21,371 nt of DNA. It comes from UMGS902 sp045538895. Its GTDB lineage: Bacteria; Bacillota; Clostridia; Oscillospirales; CAG-272. The stretch is taken from assembly GCA_045538895.1 (NCBI GenBank), contig JAZQEH010000041.1:1-21371 (forward strand), written 5' to 3'. Below the pieces are notes generated by a model that had not been told where the DNA came from, made no database searches, and saw nothing but the letters and a program-made list of their open reading frames with translations. Of this stretch, positions 13,751 through 21,371 are shown in pieces (positions within the stretch are counted from its first letter, which is position 1; each line of letters opens with the position of its first letter). Position numbers and translations under genes: made by a program.

Positions 13751-14149
13751 ATGACTACAGAAATTCTTAAGTATGCAAAAGAACTTGGTAAGCTTATTGC
13801 ACAGAGTGACGAGGTAAAGGCTGCAAATGCAGCAAAGGAAGCGTATGAGAACGATAAAGACGTTCAGGCGGCAATAACCGAGTATAATGCACACAATAAA
13901 GCACTTGCAGAGGAGTATAAGAGAGCAGAAAAGGACGAGGCTCTTATGACCTCTATCAAGAACCGTATTGGCGAGCTTTACAACGAAATCATTAACAGTG
14001 CGGTATATCAGCAGTATATGGCTGCACAGGAGGGCGTTGGGGAGCTTATGAATCTTGTAAACGATGAGATTAACTTTGAGGTTACAGGCGAGCGTCCGAG
14101 TGCAAGCTCCTGCACGGGTAATTGCTCCTCTTGCGGCGGTTGCCACTAA
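13751..14149 (+). CDS. YlbF/YmcA-family protein with cysteine-rich tail (Ric complex type)
   Basis: A 132-aa helical protein of the YlbF/YmcA family. Residues 1-108 are almost all amphipathic helix (ILKYAKELGKLIAQSDEVKA, then a coiled-coil-like central hairpin). The tail CTGNCSSCGGCH carries C121, C125, C128 and C131. In Bacillus, RicA (YmcA) and RicF (YlbF), with RicT (YaaT), form a complex that binds iron-sulfur clusters and steers RNase Y in mRNA processing, and a C-terminal cysteine cluster fits such a ligand set. Position right after miaB and before mutS points to ymcA (ricA); the tail also fits ylbF (ricF), so I give no symbol. The RicT partner is not in this window. The ribosome binding site is an AAGAGG at about 13736-13741. 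Confidence 0.88.
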   Translation: MTTEILKYAKELGKLIAQSDEVKAANAAKEAYENDKDVQAAITEYNAHNKALAEEYKRAEKDEALMTSIKNRIGELYNEIINSAVYQQYMAAQEGVGELMNLVNDEINFEVTGERPSASSCTGNCSSCGGCH

Positions 14150-14182
14150 TTCTATTTAAGTTTTTTTGCCGAGGTGAATTTT

Positions 14183-16774
14183 ATGGGATATACTCCTATG
14201 ATGCTCCAGTATTTTGAAGTTAAGAATAATTATAAGGATTATATCCTCATGTACCGTCTCGGCGACTTTTACGAGATGTTTTTTGACGACGCAATAACTG
14301 CTTCGGGTGAGCTTGAATTAACTCTTACCGGCAGAGATTGCGGCATGGAGGAGCGTGCTCCTATGTGTGGAGTGCCGTTCCATAAAGCGGATGTTTATAT
14401 TGGCAGACTTGTTGAAAGAGGCTATAAGGTTGCGGTTTGCGAACAGACGGAGGATCCTGCTCTTGCTAAGGGACTTGTAAAGCGTGAGGTTGTAAAAATA
14501 GTAACTCCGGGTACTGTTACGGAAAGCTCCATGCTTCCCGACCAGAAGAACAATTTTCTTTGTGCAATTTATCTTTCAAACGACGTTTATGCAGTTGGCT
14601 TTGCTGATATTTCCACAGGCTCGGTTTATTCAACCGAGTGCGTTGGCGAGGGAAGAACAAAACGCCTTATAAACGAGCTTGCCGCATACGCACCGAGCGA
14701 AATACTGATTAATGCTTCGCAGCAGTATGATAAGGCGCTTGACAGTTTTATTTCCGAGCGCATGAGTACTCTTGCGGGATATGACCAGAGTTTCAGATTT
14801 GATGTAATTGACGCTTACGAATGCGTTAAAAATCAGTTTCCCGAATATGATACCGAAAGGCTTGGTATGGCTTCTAAAAAGGCCATTGCCGCACTTATCG
14901 GTTACATAAAGGAAACTCAAAAAACTGATATTTCTTTCATAAAGGAATTAAACGTATATAACGATACACAGTATCTTGAATTTGATGTGAGCACTCACCG
15001 TAATCTTGAGATTACAGAGTCCATGCGAACCAAGGAGAAAAAAGGTTCACTTTTGTGGGTGCTTGATAAGACCAAAACTGCAATGGGCGCAAGAATGCTT
15101 CGCTCATGGCTACTTCATCCGCTTCGCTCAATTCCCGAAATCATGCGCCGTCAGTCTGCGGTTTCTGCTTTGCATAGCGAATACATGGTTCGAGAGGAGC
15201 TTCATGACGTATTAACAGGTGTTCTCGACCTTGAAAGACTCATGGCGAAAATCGCATACGGCTCGGCAAATGCCCGTGATATGCTTGCAATTTTAGGCAG
15301 CATATCGGTTATTCCGGAGGTGAAAAAACTCATATCGTCGCTTGACGGTGAAGAGTTTAAGGAAATTTATCACGGTACAGACGATTTGAACGATATCCGT
15401 GCGCTTTTGCTTGAAGCGATAAATCCCGAGGCTCCGCTTACGATACGTGAGGGCGGAATTATCAAAAACGGTTATAATGAAGAGATTGATAAACTCCGTT
15501 CGATTCGTGATGGCGGTAAGGGCTACGTAGAGAGTTTTGAAGCCAAGGAACGTGAGGCAACCGGTATTAAAAACCTCAAGGTAAGCTATAACCGTGTATT
15601 CGGTTACTATATTGAGGTTACAAAATCACAGCTTGAAGCGGTTCCTGAACACTATATAAGAAAGCAGACTCTGACTAACTGCGAGCGATACATTACGCAG
15701 GAACTCAAAGAGTTTGAATCTACAATTTTAGGTGCAAACGATAAGCTTGCCGCTATGGAATACAGTATTTTCCAACAGATACGTGAGTATCTTGCAGAAA
15801 ACTCTGCACGTATTCAGCAGAGTGCGGCGATGCTTGCAAAGCTTGATGTTTATATCAGCCTTGCAACGGTAGCTGCCAAGAACCGTTATGTTTGCCCCGA
15901 ACTTGCTATTGACGGAAGAATTGATATCAAAAACGGCAGACATCCTGTTGTTGAGAAATTCATTTCCGATTCATACTTTATTCCCAATGATACGTTAATT
16001 GATACCGACAGAAACAGACTTTTGCTTATAACCGGTCCCAATATGGCGGGTAAGTCAACCTATATGCGACAGGTTGCACTTATAACGCTTATGGCACAGG
16101 TTGGCTCGTTTGTTCCTGCTGACAGTGCGGTTATTTCTATTGTTGATAAGCTTTTCACACGTGTCGGTGCTTCTGATGACCTTGCATCGGGACAGTCGAC
16201 GTTTATGCTTGAAATGAATGAGGTTGCGTATATTTTACGCAATGCTACAAAACAAAGCCTTATCGTATATGACGAAATCGGACGTGGTACAAGCACGTAT
16301 GACGGTATGAGCATTGCACGTGCTGTTGCCGAATATACGCTAAGCAAAAAAATTGGTGCTAAAACTCTGTTTGCAACCCATTATCACGAACTTACTGTGC
16401 TTGAAAATGAGTTTGACGGGGTAGTTAATTACAATATCGCTGCCAAAAAACGCGGTGATGATATTACGTTCCTTCGCAAGATCGTCCGTGGTGCCGCAGA
16501 TGATAGCTACGGTATAGAGGTGGCAAAACTTGCAGGTGTGCCAAATGAGGTTATCAAACGTGCAAAAGAGATACTTAAAGGTATCGAAAGCGGCGACAAC
16601 GCAGTAACAAGACCGGTAGTAGCACCCGTAGAAGACAGCTTTGACATGCTGACGATGCTTGCAGCAGACGAGGAAAGAGAAGTAGCGGACAAGCTTCGTG
16701 CGGTCGATATCAATACATTGACTCCGATTGAGGCAATGAATCTTGTTTACGAACTTAAAAAGACTTTGAAATGA
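14183..16774 (+). CDS. mutS: DNA mismatch repair protein MutS
   Basis: An 863-aa MutS. The N-terminal mismatch-binding domain carries the Phe-x-Glu motif F29-Y30-E31 (GDFYEMF), which wedges into mispaired DNA. The connector, core and clamp domains follow. The C-terminal ABC-type ATPase has Walker A GPNMAGKST (618-626), signature-type segment SGQSTFMLEMNE, Walker B IVYDEIGRGTSTYDG (D697, E698) and ATHYHEL. It recognises mismatches and recruits MutL. Near the C-terminus, DSFDMLTML sits where Bacillus MutS has a beta-clamp binding motif, but lacks the glutamine, so clamp binding may be weak or different. The frame is open from a GTG at 14174, inside the ribosome binding site GAGGTGA (14171-14177); the ATG at 14183 has correct 5-base spacing. 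It starts 33 bases after the YlbF/YmcA-family gene. Confidence 0.97.
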   Translation: MGYTPMMLQYFEVKNNYKDYILMYRLGDFYEMFFDDAITASGELELTLTGRDCGMEERAPMCGVPFHKADVYIGRLVERGYKVAVCEQTEDPALAKGLVKREVVKIVTPGTVTESSMLPDQKNNFLCAIYLSNDVYAVGFADISTGSVYSTECVGEGRTKRLINELAAYAPSEILINASQQYDKALDSFISERMSTLAGYDQSFRFDVIDAYECVKNQFPEYDTERLGMASKKAIAALIGYIKETQKTDISFIKELNVYNDTQYLEFDVSTHRNLEITESMRTKEKKGSLLWVLDKTKTAMGARMLRSWLLHPLRSIPEIMRRQSAVSALHSEYMVREELHDVLTGVLDLERLMAKIAYGSANARDMLAILGSISVIPEVKKLISSLDGEEFKEIYHGTDDLNDIRALLLEAINPEAPLTIREGGIIKNGYNEEIDKLRSIRDGGKGYVESFEAKEREATGIKNLKVSYNRVFGYYIEVTKSQLEAVPEHYIRKQTLTNCERYITQELKEFESTILGANDKLAAMEYSIFQQIREYLAENSARIQQSAAMLAKLDVYISLATVAAKNRYVCPELAIDGRIDIKNGRHPVVEKFISDSYFIPNDTLIDTDRNRLLLITGPNMAGKSTYMRQVALITLMAQVGSFVPADSAVISIVDKLFTRVGASDDLASGQSTFMLEMNEVAYILRNATKQSLIVYDEIGRGTSTYDGMSIARAVAEYTLSKKIGAKTLFATHYHELTVLENEFDGVVNYNIAAKKRGDDITFLRKIVRGAADDSYGIEVAKLAGVPNEVIKRAKEILKGIESGDNAVTRPVVAPVEDSFDMLTMLAADEEREVADKLRAVDINTLTPIEAMNLVYELKKTLK

Positions 16775-16790
16775 AAGGCGGTGTGCACCG

Positions 16791-18686
16791 ATGGGAAAGA
16801 TTAATGTGCTCAGTACGCAGGTTGCTAACCTGATTGCGGCAGGCGAAGTAGTTGACCGTCCTGCTTCTGTAGTAAAGGAGCTTATTGAAAACTCTATTGA
16901 TGCACATGCAACTAAAATTACCGTTGAGATCAAAAATGGCGGTGTTTCGTATATCAGGGTTACGGACAATGGCGGCGGTATTTCTCCTGAGGATATGCCG
17001 CTTGCTCTGAAACGTCATGCAACCAGTAAAATTGAAAAAGCCGCAGACCTTGATGCAATTTTTACTCTCGGCTTCAGGGGAGAAGCACTTGCAGCTATTT
17101 CCTCGGTTTCAAAGGTTCGCATTATTTCCAAAACCAAGAATGCTCAAAGCGGCACCATGCTGTATGCTGATGCCGGTGAGATCGTTGAGGTCAGCGATGC
17201 AGGATGTCCTGACGGAACAACGATAACCGTTGAGGAACTTTTTGCAAATGTTCCTGCAAGGCGAAAATTTTTGAAAAAAGATTCAACAGAAGCGGCGGCA
17301 GTGTGTGCCTCTGTTGAAAAGGTGGCACTGTCGCATCCCGAAATTGCCTTCCGCCTTATTTCTGACGGAAATATAAAGATAGACAGTGCAGGAGACGGCA
17401 AGCTTGACCACACTATTTTCTCAATACTCGGCAAAGATTTTGCTAAGCGTCTTTTACCTGTAAAATGCCATGGCGATGGTGTTGATGTATACGGATATAT
17501 CGGCACTTCTGAAAACGTAAAGCCAACCCGAAATTTCCAGAATTTCTTTATAAATCACAGATATGTTAAAAGCCGTACTGCAATGGCGGCGCTTGAGCAG
17601 GCTTATTCATCATACATTGCGCCTGAAAGATTTCCGTCGTGCGTTCTGTTTATTGATATAGATCCAAGACTGGTTGACGTCAACGTTCATCCGGCAAAGC
17701 TTGAAGTTAAGTTTTCTAATGAAAAGCTTATTTTTGATACCATTTATTATGCCGTACGTAATACGCTTGAAAAGAATACCGAAAGACCGGATCTGGTTCT
17801 GAAAAGTCCTACGGCACTTACGCAGTCATCGGTGCTTAACGCATTTATACCTGTGGTTGACCGCAGTGAGCGTGCGGCGATGACACCTGAACAGTTGAAG
17901 ATGGACAGTATCGGTACGATTCCTTTCTATTCAACTGTGTCCGATGATTTCAGGGAGCGTTCACGCAAGGAATTGAATATTACGGAAAACGATACCCAAA
18001 GACCAACAGAGGCTCCTCGTTTTGTGCCGGAGATTAAACCTGAAATACCGACCACTGTTGTTACCGAGGTGGCAGAGCCTGCAAAGGACGATTTTATTAT
18101 TCCGGAATACAGAATAGTTGGAGTTGCTTTTAACACGTATATCTTTGTTGAAACCGACGGCAAGGTGGTTATTATAGATAAGCATGCTGCACACGAGCGC
18201 ATACTGTTTGAGATGCTTCGCGGTAAACTGAAAAATGCCGAGGTAGTACCGCAGGTGCTTCTTGTGCCTATAACGCTGGATATGTCGCAGGACGATTTCA
18301 ATGCTACGCTTGAATATGCTGATAGCTTTAAGAAAATCGGTTTTGATTTTGAAGCCGAAGTAAATCAGAGGCAGATTAAAATAACACAGATTCCGTCAGC
18401 TCTAAAAATCAATGATGTTGAAGACGTGTTTGTGACAATGGCAGACAGACTTGCAAGCGGTACCGGCGATATAGAAATCACTAAGCAGGAAGCGTATGAA
18501 AAAGCGTTGTATCAGGCATCATGCAAGGCGGCAATGAAGGGCGGCAGGCATGATAGCGACAGCGACGTGCGATTCGTTGTAGAAAAAATTTTAACGATTC
18601 CCGATATCACTGTTTGCCCACATGGCAGACCGGTTGTTATGAACCTTACCAAGCATGAGCTTGACAGACAATTTGGAAGAGAATAA
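16791..18686 (+). CDS. mutL: DNA mismatch repair protein MutL (endonuclease type)
   Basis: A 631-aa MutL. The GHKL ATPase half has E33 and N34 (ELIENSIDA), D59 in TDNGGGI, GFRGEAL (94-100) and the DVNVHPAK loop. A variable linker of about residues 340-435 follows. The C-terminal dimerisation/endonuclease domain shows DKHAAHERILFE (463-474, the DQHA(x)2E(x)4E metal motif with K for Q), QVLLVPI (488-494, beta-clamp binding type), ASCKAAMKGG (576-585), CPHGRP (609-614) and the terminal FGR. It should therefore nick the daughter strand itself, as in bacteria without MutH. The gene follows mutS after 16 bases with a GGCGGTG-type ribosome binding site, so the two are co-expressed. Confidence 0.96.
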   Translation: MGKINVLSTQVANLIAAGEVVDRPASVVKELIENSIDAHATKITVEIKNGGVSYIRVTDNGGGISPEDMPLALKRHATSKIEKAADLDAIFTLGFRGEALAAISSVSKVRIISKTKNAQSGTMLYADAGEIVEVSDAGCPDGTTITVEELFANVPARRKFLKKDSTEAAAVCASVEKVALSHPEIAFRLISDGNIKIDSAGDGKLDHTIFSILGKDFAKRLLPVKCHGDGVDVYGYIGTSENVKPTRNFQNFFINHRYVKSRTAMAALEQAYSSYIAPERFPSCVLFIDIDPRLVDVNVHPAKLEVKFSNEKLIFDTIYYAVRNTLEKNTERPDLVLKSPTALTQSSVLNAFIPVVDRSERAAMTPEQLKMDSIGTIPFYSTVSDDFRERSRKELNITENDTQRPTEAPRFVPEIKPEIPTTVVTEVAEPAKDDFIIPEYRIVGVAFNTYIFVETDGKVVIIDKHAAHERILFEMLRGKLKNAEVVPQVLLVPITLDMSQDDFNATLEYADSFKKIGFDFEAEVNQRQIKITQIPSALKINDVEDVFVTMADRLASGTGDIEITKQEAYEKALYQASCKAAMKGGRHDSDSDVRFVVEKILTIPDITVCPHGRPVVMNLTKHELDRQFGRE

Positions 18687-18704
18687 CTATAAAAAGGATT
18701 TGTA

Positions 18705-19841
18705 ATGTTTAAATTAATTAAAACCGAAGGTAGAGCAAGACGAGGAGAATTTGTTACCGTTCACGGTACTATCCAAACTCCTGTATTTATGAACGTTGGA
18801 ACGAGTGCAGCGGTTAAAGGCGGCATTTCTACCACCGATTTAAAGGAAATCAACTGTCAGGTTGAGCTTTCAAACACATACCATCTTCATATTCGTCCCG
18901 GCGATGAGCTTATTTATAAGCTTGGCGGTATTCACAAGTTCTTTAATTGGGATAAGCCTGTTTTGACCGACAGCGGCGGATTTCAGGTTTTTTCACTTGC
19001 AAAGCTCCGCAGAATCAAAGAAGAAGGCGTGTATTTTGCATCGCACATGGACGGTAAAAAGATTTTTATGGGTCCTGAAGAAAGCATGCAGATTCAGTCA
19101 CACCTTGCTTCAACAATAGCTATGGCGTTTGATGAATGTGTTGAGAATCCTGCAACGTACAAGTATGCAAAAATGTCGAGTGAGAGAACTATTCGTTGGC
19201 TTCACAGATGCAAGGCGGAGATGGAGAGATTGAATTCACTCCCCGATACAATCAATAAAAAGCAGATGCTTTTCGGTATCAATCAGGGTAGCACATACGA
19301 AGACTTGCGTATCGAAAACATGAAAGAAATCGCAAAGCTTGACCTTGACGGCTATGCAATAGGCGGACTTGCAGTAGGTGAAGAAGCCTCCGAAATGTAC
19401 CGCATTATTGATGCGGTTGAACCGTATATGCCCGTAAACAAGCCAAGATATCTTATGGGCGTAGGTACTCCTCTGAATATCCTCGAGGCAGTACGTCGCG
19501 GTGTAGACTTTTTCGACTGCGTAATGCCAAGCCGAAACGCAAGACACGGTAATCTTTTTACATGGCACGGAAAAATGAATATAAATAACGAGCGTTTTGT
19601 TGAGGATCCACGTCCTATAGACGAGGGATGCAATTGTCCTGCATGCAGAGATTACAGCCGTGCGTATATCCGTCATCTTTTTAAGGCAAGAGAACTTCTT
19701 GGCATGCGACTTTGTGTGCTTCATAATCTGTATTTCTACAATGAACTCATGCAAAAAATCCGTGATGCACTTGACGGCGGATACTACGAAAGCTTTTTTG
19801 CAAAGTATTCTCAGATTCTGGATAAGCGTACGGATAACTAA
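18705..19841 (+). CDS. tgt: Queuine/preQ1 tRNA-guanine transglycosylase
   Basis: A 378-aa TGT, which exchanges guanine 34 of tRNAs with GUN anticodons for the queuosine precursor preQ1. Visible motifs are LTDSGGFQVFSL (D89, base recognition), AFDEC (D143), GINQGS, GGLAVGE (220-226), and FFDCVMPSRNARHG with the nucleophile D271. The zinc site is C309, C311, C314 and H340. Length is standard for the bacterial enzyme. It begins 18 bases after mutL with an AAAAGGA ribosome binding site (18692-18698). No other queuosine genes (queCDEF, queA) lie in this window, so the precursor is made from genes elsewhere or salvaged. Confidence 0.97.
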   Translation: MFKLIKTEGRARRGEFVTVHGTIQTPVFMNVGTSAAVKGGISTTDLKEINCQVELSNTYHLHIRPGDELIYKLGGIHKFFNWDKPVLTDSGGFQVFSLAKLRRIKEEGVYFASHMDGKKIFMGPEESMQIQSHLASTIAMAFDECVENPATYKYAKMSSERTIRWLHRCKAEMERLNSLPDTINKKQMLFGINQGSTYEDLRIENMKEIAKLDLDGYAIGGLAVGEEASEMYRIIDAVEPYMPVNKPRYLMGVGTPLNILEAVRRGVDFFDCVMPSRNARHGNLFTWHGKMNINNERFVEDPRPIDEGCNCPACRDYSRAYIRHLFKARELLGMRLCVLHNLYFYNELMQKIRDALDGGYYESFFAKYSQILDKRTDN

Positions 19842-19859
19842 AATCAAGGAGATTTTATT

Positions 19860-21266
19860 ATGAATTATGATGTAATTATAGTTGGTGCGGGTCCGGCTGG
19901 AATTTTCACTGCACTGGAACTGATAAAAAACGGCAGCAAGGATAAGATTTTGCTGATTGAAAAGGGTAAGCCGGTTGAAAAAAGACATTGCCCTAAGGCA
20001 GAGCTTGGAAAATGCGTAAACTGTAAGCCGAGTTGTGCAATCACAACGGGATTTTCCGGTGCAGGTGCTTTTTCTGACGGTAAACTTAGTCTTTCATACG
20101 AGGTTGGCGGAGACCTGCCCGACCTTATAGGTGCAGAACTTGCACAAGAACTTATTAAATATACCGATAAGATTTATCTTGAATTCGGTGCTGACCCCCA
20201 TGTCGAGGGAGTGAGCGACAACGAAGAAATCAAGGAAATTCGCAAAAATGCAATAAAAGCGAACCTTAAGCTTGTCGATTGTCCGATTCGTCACCTCGGT
20301 ACCGAGAAGGCACAGCAGTTGTATCTTGATATCCAGAATTGGTTGCTTGATCATGGTGTCGAAATGAAATTTCTTACCGAGTGTGAAAATATCATCATTG
20401 AGGACAACGTTTGCAAGGGTGTAATTCTATCGGAGGGTGGAAAATCGGTAGAGTATCATGCTTCTGAAATCATTATTGCCACCGGCAGACGTGGTGCGGA
20501 CTGGCTTGAAAGTATTTGCGAATCACACGGCATTGCTCATGCTCCCGGTACGGTTGATATCGGTGTAAGAGTAGAGTGCCGTAACGAGGTTATGGAAAAG
20601 GTTAACCGTGTTCTTTATGAAAGTAAGCTTATCGGTCATCCAAAACCGTGGAAGAATAAGGTGAGAACTTTCTGCCAGAATCCCGGCGGCTTTGTAGCAC
20701 AGGAAAACTATGACAATGACCTTGCAGTTGTAAACGGCCATAGTTACAAGGATACGAAGAGTAATAACACAAACCTTGCAATTCTTGTAAGCCACAATTT
20801 TACTGAGCCGTTCAATCAGCCGATTGCATATGCACAAAAGGTTGGCGAGCTTACCAATATGCTTGCTTCGGGACACATTCTTGTTCAGCGTTACGGTGAC
20901 ATTCTTGATGGCAAGAGAACGTGGTCTAAAGAGCTTTCTTTCAGTAACGTTCAGCCTACTCTCAAGGATGCAGTCCCCGGCGATATAACTGCGGCTATGC
21001 CTTACCGTGCGATGACTAATATTATCGAATTTATTAAAATGCTTGACATCGTTGTTCCGGGCTTTGCAAGTACAGAAACATTGCTCTATAGCCCCGAACT
21101 TAAGTTCTATTCCAATAAAGTTAAAATGGATGAAAACCTTAATACCAATATCAAGGGACTTCATTGCCTTGGCGACAGCTCAGGCTGGACACGCGGACTT
21201 ATGATGAGTAGCGTTATGGGCGTGCTTATGGGTAGAAAACTGCTTGAAAATAAAAAGGACTCGTAA
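19860..21266 (+). CDS. FAD-dependent dehydrogenase (COG2509-like)
   Basis: A 468-aa flavoprotein. The N-terminal Rossmann motif is VIIVGAGPAG (G9, G11, G14), with E34 closing the first FAD strand (LLIEKGKP). A cysteine set, C44, C52, C55 and C59 (RHCPKAELGKCVNCKPSC), is followed by GFSGAGAFSDGKLS, a hallmark of this uncharacterised dehydrogenase family. A second dinucleotide-contact segment is IIIATGRRGADWL. The C-terminal FAD clamp is HCLGDSSGWTRGLMMSSVMG. The four cysteines could hold a metal or Fe-S cluster. The reaction catalysed is not known for the family. It follows tgt by 18 bases (AAGGAG ribosome binding site near 19849) and is the last gene of the operon. Its final codons form one arm of the terminator hairpin. 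Confidence 0.88.
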   Translation: MNYDVIIVGAGPAGIFTALELIKNGSKDKILLIEKGKPVEKRHCPKAELGKCVNCKPSCAITTGFSGAGAFSDGKLSLSYEVGGDLPDLIGAELAQELIKYTDKIYLEFGADPHVEGVSDNEEIKEIRKNAIKANLKLVDCPIRHLGTEKAQQLYLDIQNWLLDHGVEMKFLTECENIIIEDNVCKGVILSEGGKSVEYHASEIIIATGRRGADWLESICESHGIAHAPGTVDIGVRVECRNEVMEKVNRVLYESKLIGHPKPWKNKVRTFCQNPGGFVAQENYDNDLAVVNGHSYKDTKSNNTNLAILVSHNFTEPFNQPIAYAQKVGELTNMLASGHILVQRYGDILDGKRTWSKELSFSNVQPTLKDAVPGDITAAMPYRAMTNIIEFIKMLDIVVPGFASTETLLYSPELKFYSNKVKMDENLNTNIKGLHCLGDSSGWTRGLMMSSVMGVLMGRKLLENKKDS

Positions 21267-21274
21267 AGAGTCCT
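21256..21274 (+). terminator. Operon terminator hairpin with displaced T-tract
   Basis: A 7-bp stem, AGGACTC (21256-21262) with GAGTCCT (21268-21274), and a GTAAA loop; As precede it, as expected of a symmetrical terminator. No T-run follows: the sequence goes directly into CAGAGTGCTGAC, the end of the second element copy. The stop codon (21264-21266) lies in the loop. Confidence 0.75.
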
Positions 21275-21371
21275 CAGAGTGCTGACAAACGCGTCAGACC
21301 GCAAGTAAAAAATAAAAGCAAAAAATAAAAAGAAATAATTTTTTACTTTATATTAAAAATATTAAAATCAA
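21275..21371. mobile_element. Second copy of the terminator-associated element (partial, inverted, runs off window)
   Basis: From 21275 the sequence matches the reverse complement of 6376 downwards. In the first 36 bases 34 are identical (differences at the 5th and 17th bases), including the hairpin CTGAC/GTCAG (21282-21286/21293-21297). Similarity then continues through the A+T-rich tract to about 21360, with substitutions and small gaps. The other end is outside the window. The adjacent terminator is unrelated in sequence to that at 6114, so the hairpin belongs to the host and not to the element. Confidence 0.75.

Noticed and set aside
16340..16969. Minus-strand open frame spanning the mutS/mutL junction
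   Set aside because: It is antisense to two clear genes and its translation lacks any recognisable domain; an artefact of codon use.
19236..19988. Long minus-strand open frame over tgt
   Set aside because: It is a shadow of the tgt and FAD dehydrogenase genes, with low-complexity translation, no ribosome binding site and no motif.

Overview
The window looks like chromosomal DNA from a low-GC anaerobic Firmicute, most likely a gut or rumen Clostridia of the Ruminococcaceae/Oscillospirales type. The signs are the 23S rRNA end sequence, the A+T-rich intergenic DNA with sigma-A promoters of the TTGnnn-N17-TATAAT kind, strong AGGAGG-type ribosome binding sites, a secreted family-43 glycoside hydrolase with a dockerin, and the Bacillus-like gene order miaB, ylbF/ymcA-family, mutS, mutL. 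Family assignments are by eye from motifs; no database search was possible.

Layout. Positions 1-402 are the 3' end of a 23S rRNA, followed by a spacer and terminator with no 5S rRNA. Positions 573-1249 hold a small unknown gene and a two-zinc-ribbon gene. Positions 1393-2885 hold an ECF sigma factor and its membrane-anchored putative anti-sigma partner, bracketed by two identical 38-bp terminator copies. On the minus strand (2906-4306) is a membrane-anchored sphingomyelinase-like phosphodiesterase, divergent from a YtcJ-like amidohydrolase (4538-6106). A 241-bp non-coding structured element (6136-6376) then splits a duplicated terminator. Next are an unknown polytopic membrane protein coupled to an MGMT-family protein (6460-7907), the GH43-dockerin protein (7996-10230), and, convergent to it, a PsiE-like/CorC_HlyC-like membrane protein (10258-10902). 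A second ECF sigma/anti-sigma-like pair follows (11090-12233).

From 12360 to 21266 six genes lie head to tail with gaps of 16-33 bases: miaB, a YlbF/YmcA-family gene, mutS, mutL, tgt and an FAD-dependent dehydrogenase. They read as one housekeeping operon for tRNA modification, RNA turnover and mismatch repair, driven by a good promoter at 12287-12315.

Most interesting signal. The window holds two copies of an apparent mobile non-coding element. One is complete (6136-6376); the other runs off the right edge (21275-21371) in the opposite orientation. Each begins with CAG directly after the 3' arm of an intrinsic terminator hairpin, where the U-tract should be, and the two hairpins are unrelated in sequence. 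In the complete copy the 22-bp hairpin core occurs on both sides, like a target-site duplication. This suggests a small transposable or RNA-coding element that homes to transcription terminators. The sigma/anti-sigma module at 1287-2888 is likewise flanked by duplicated terminators.
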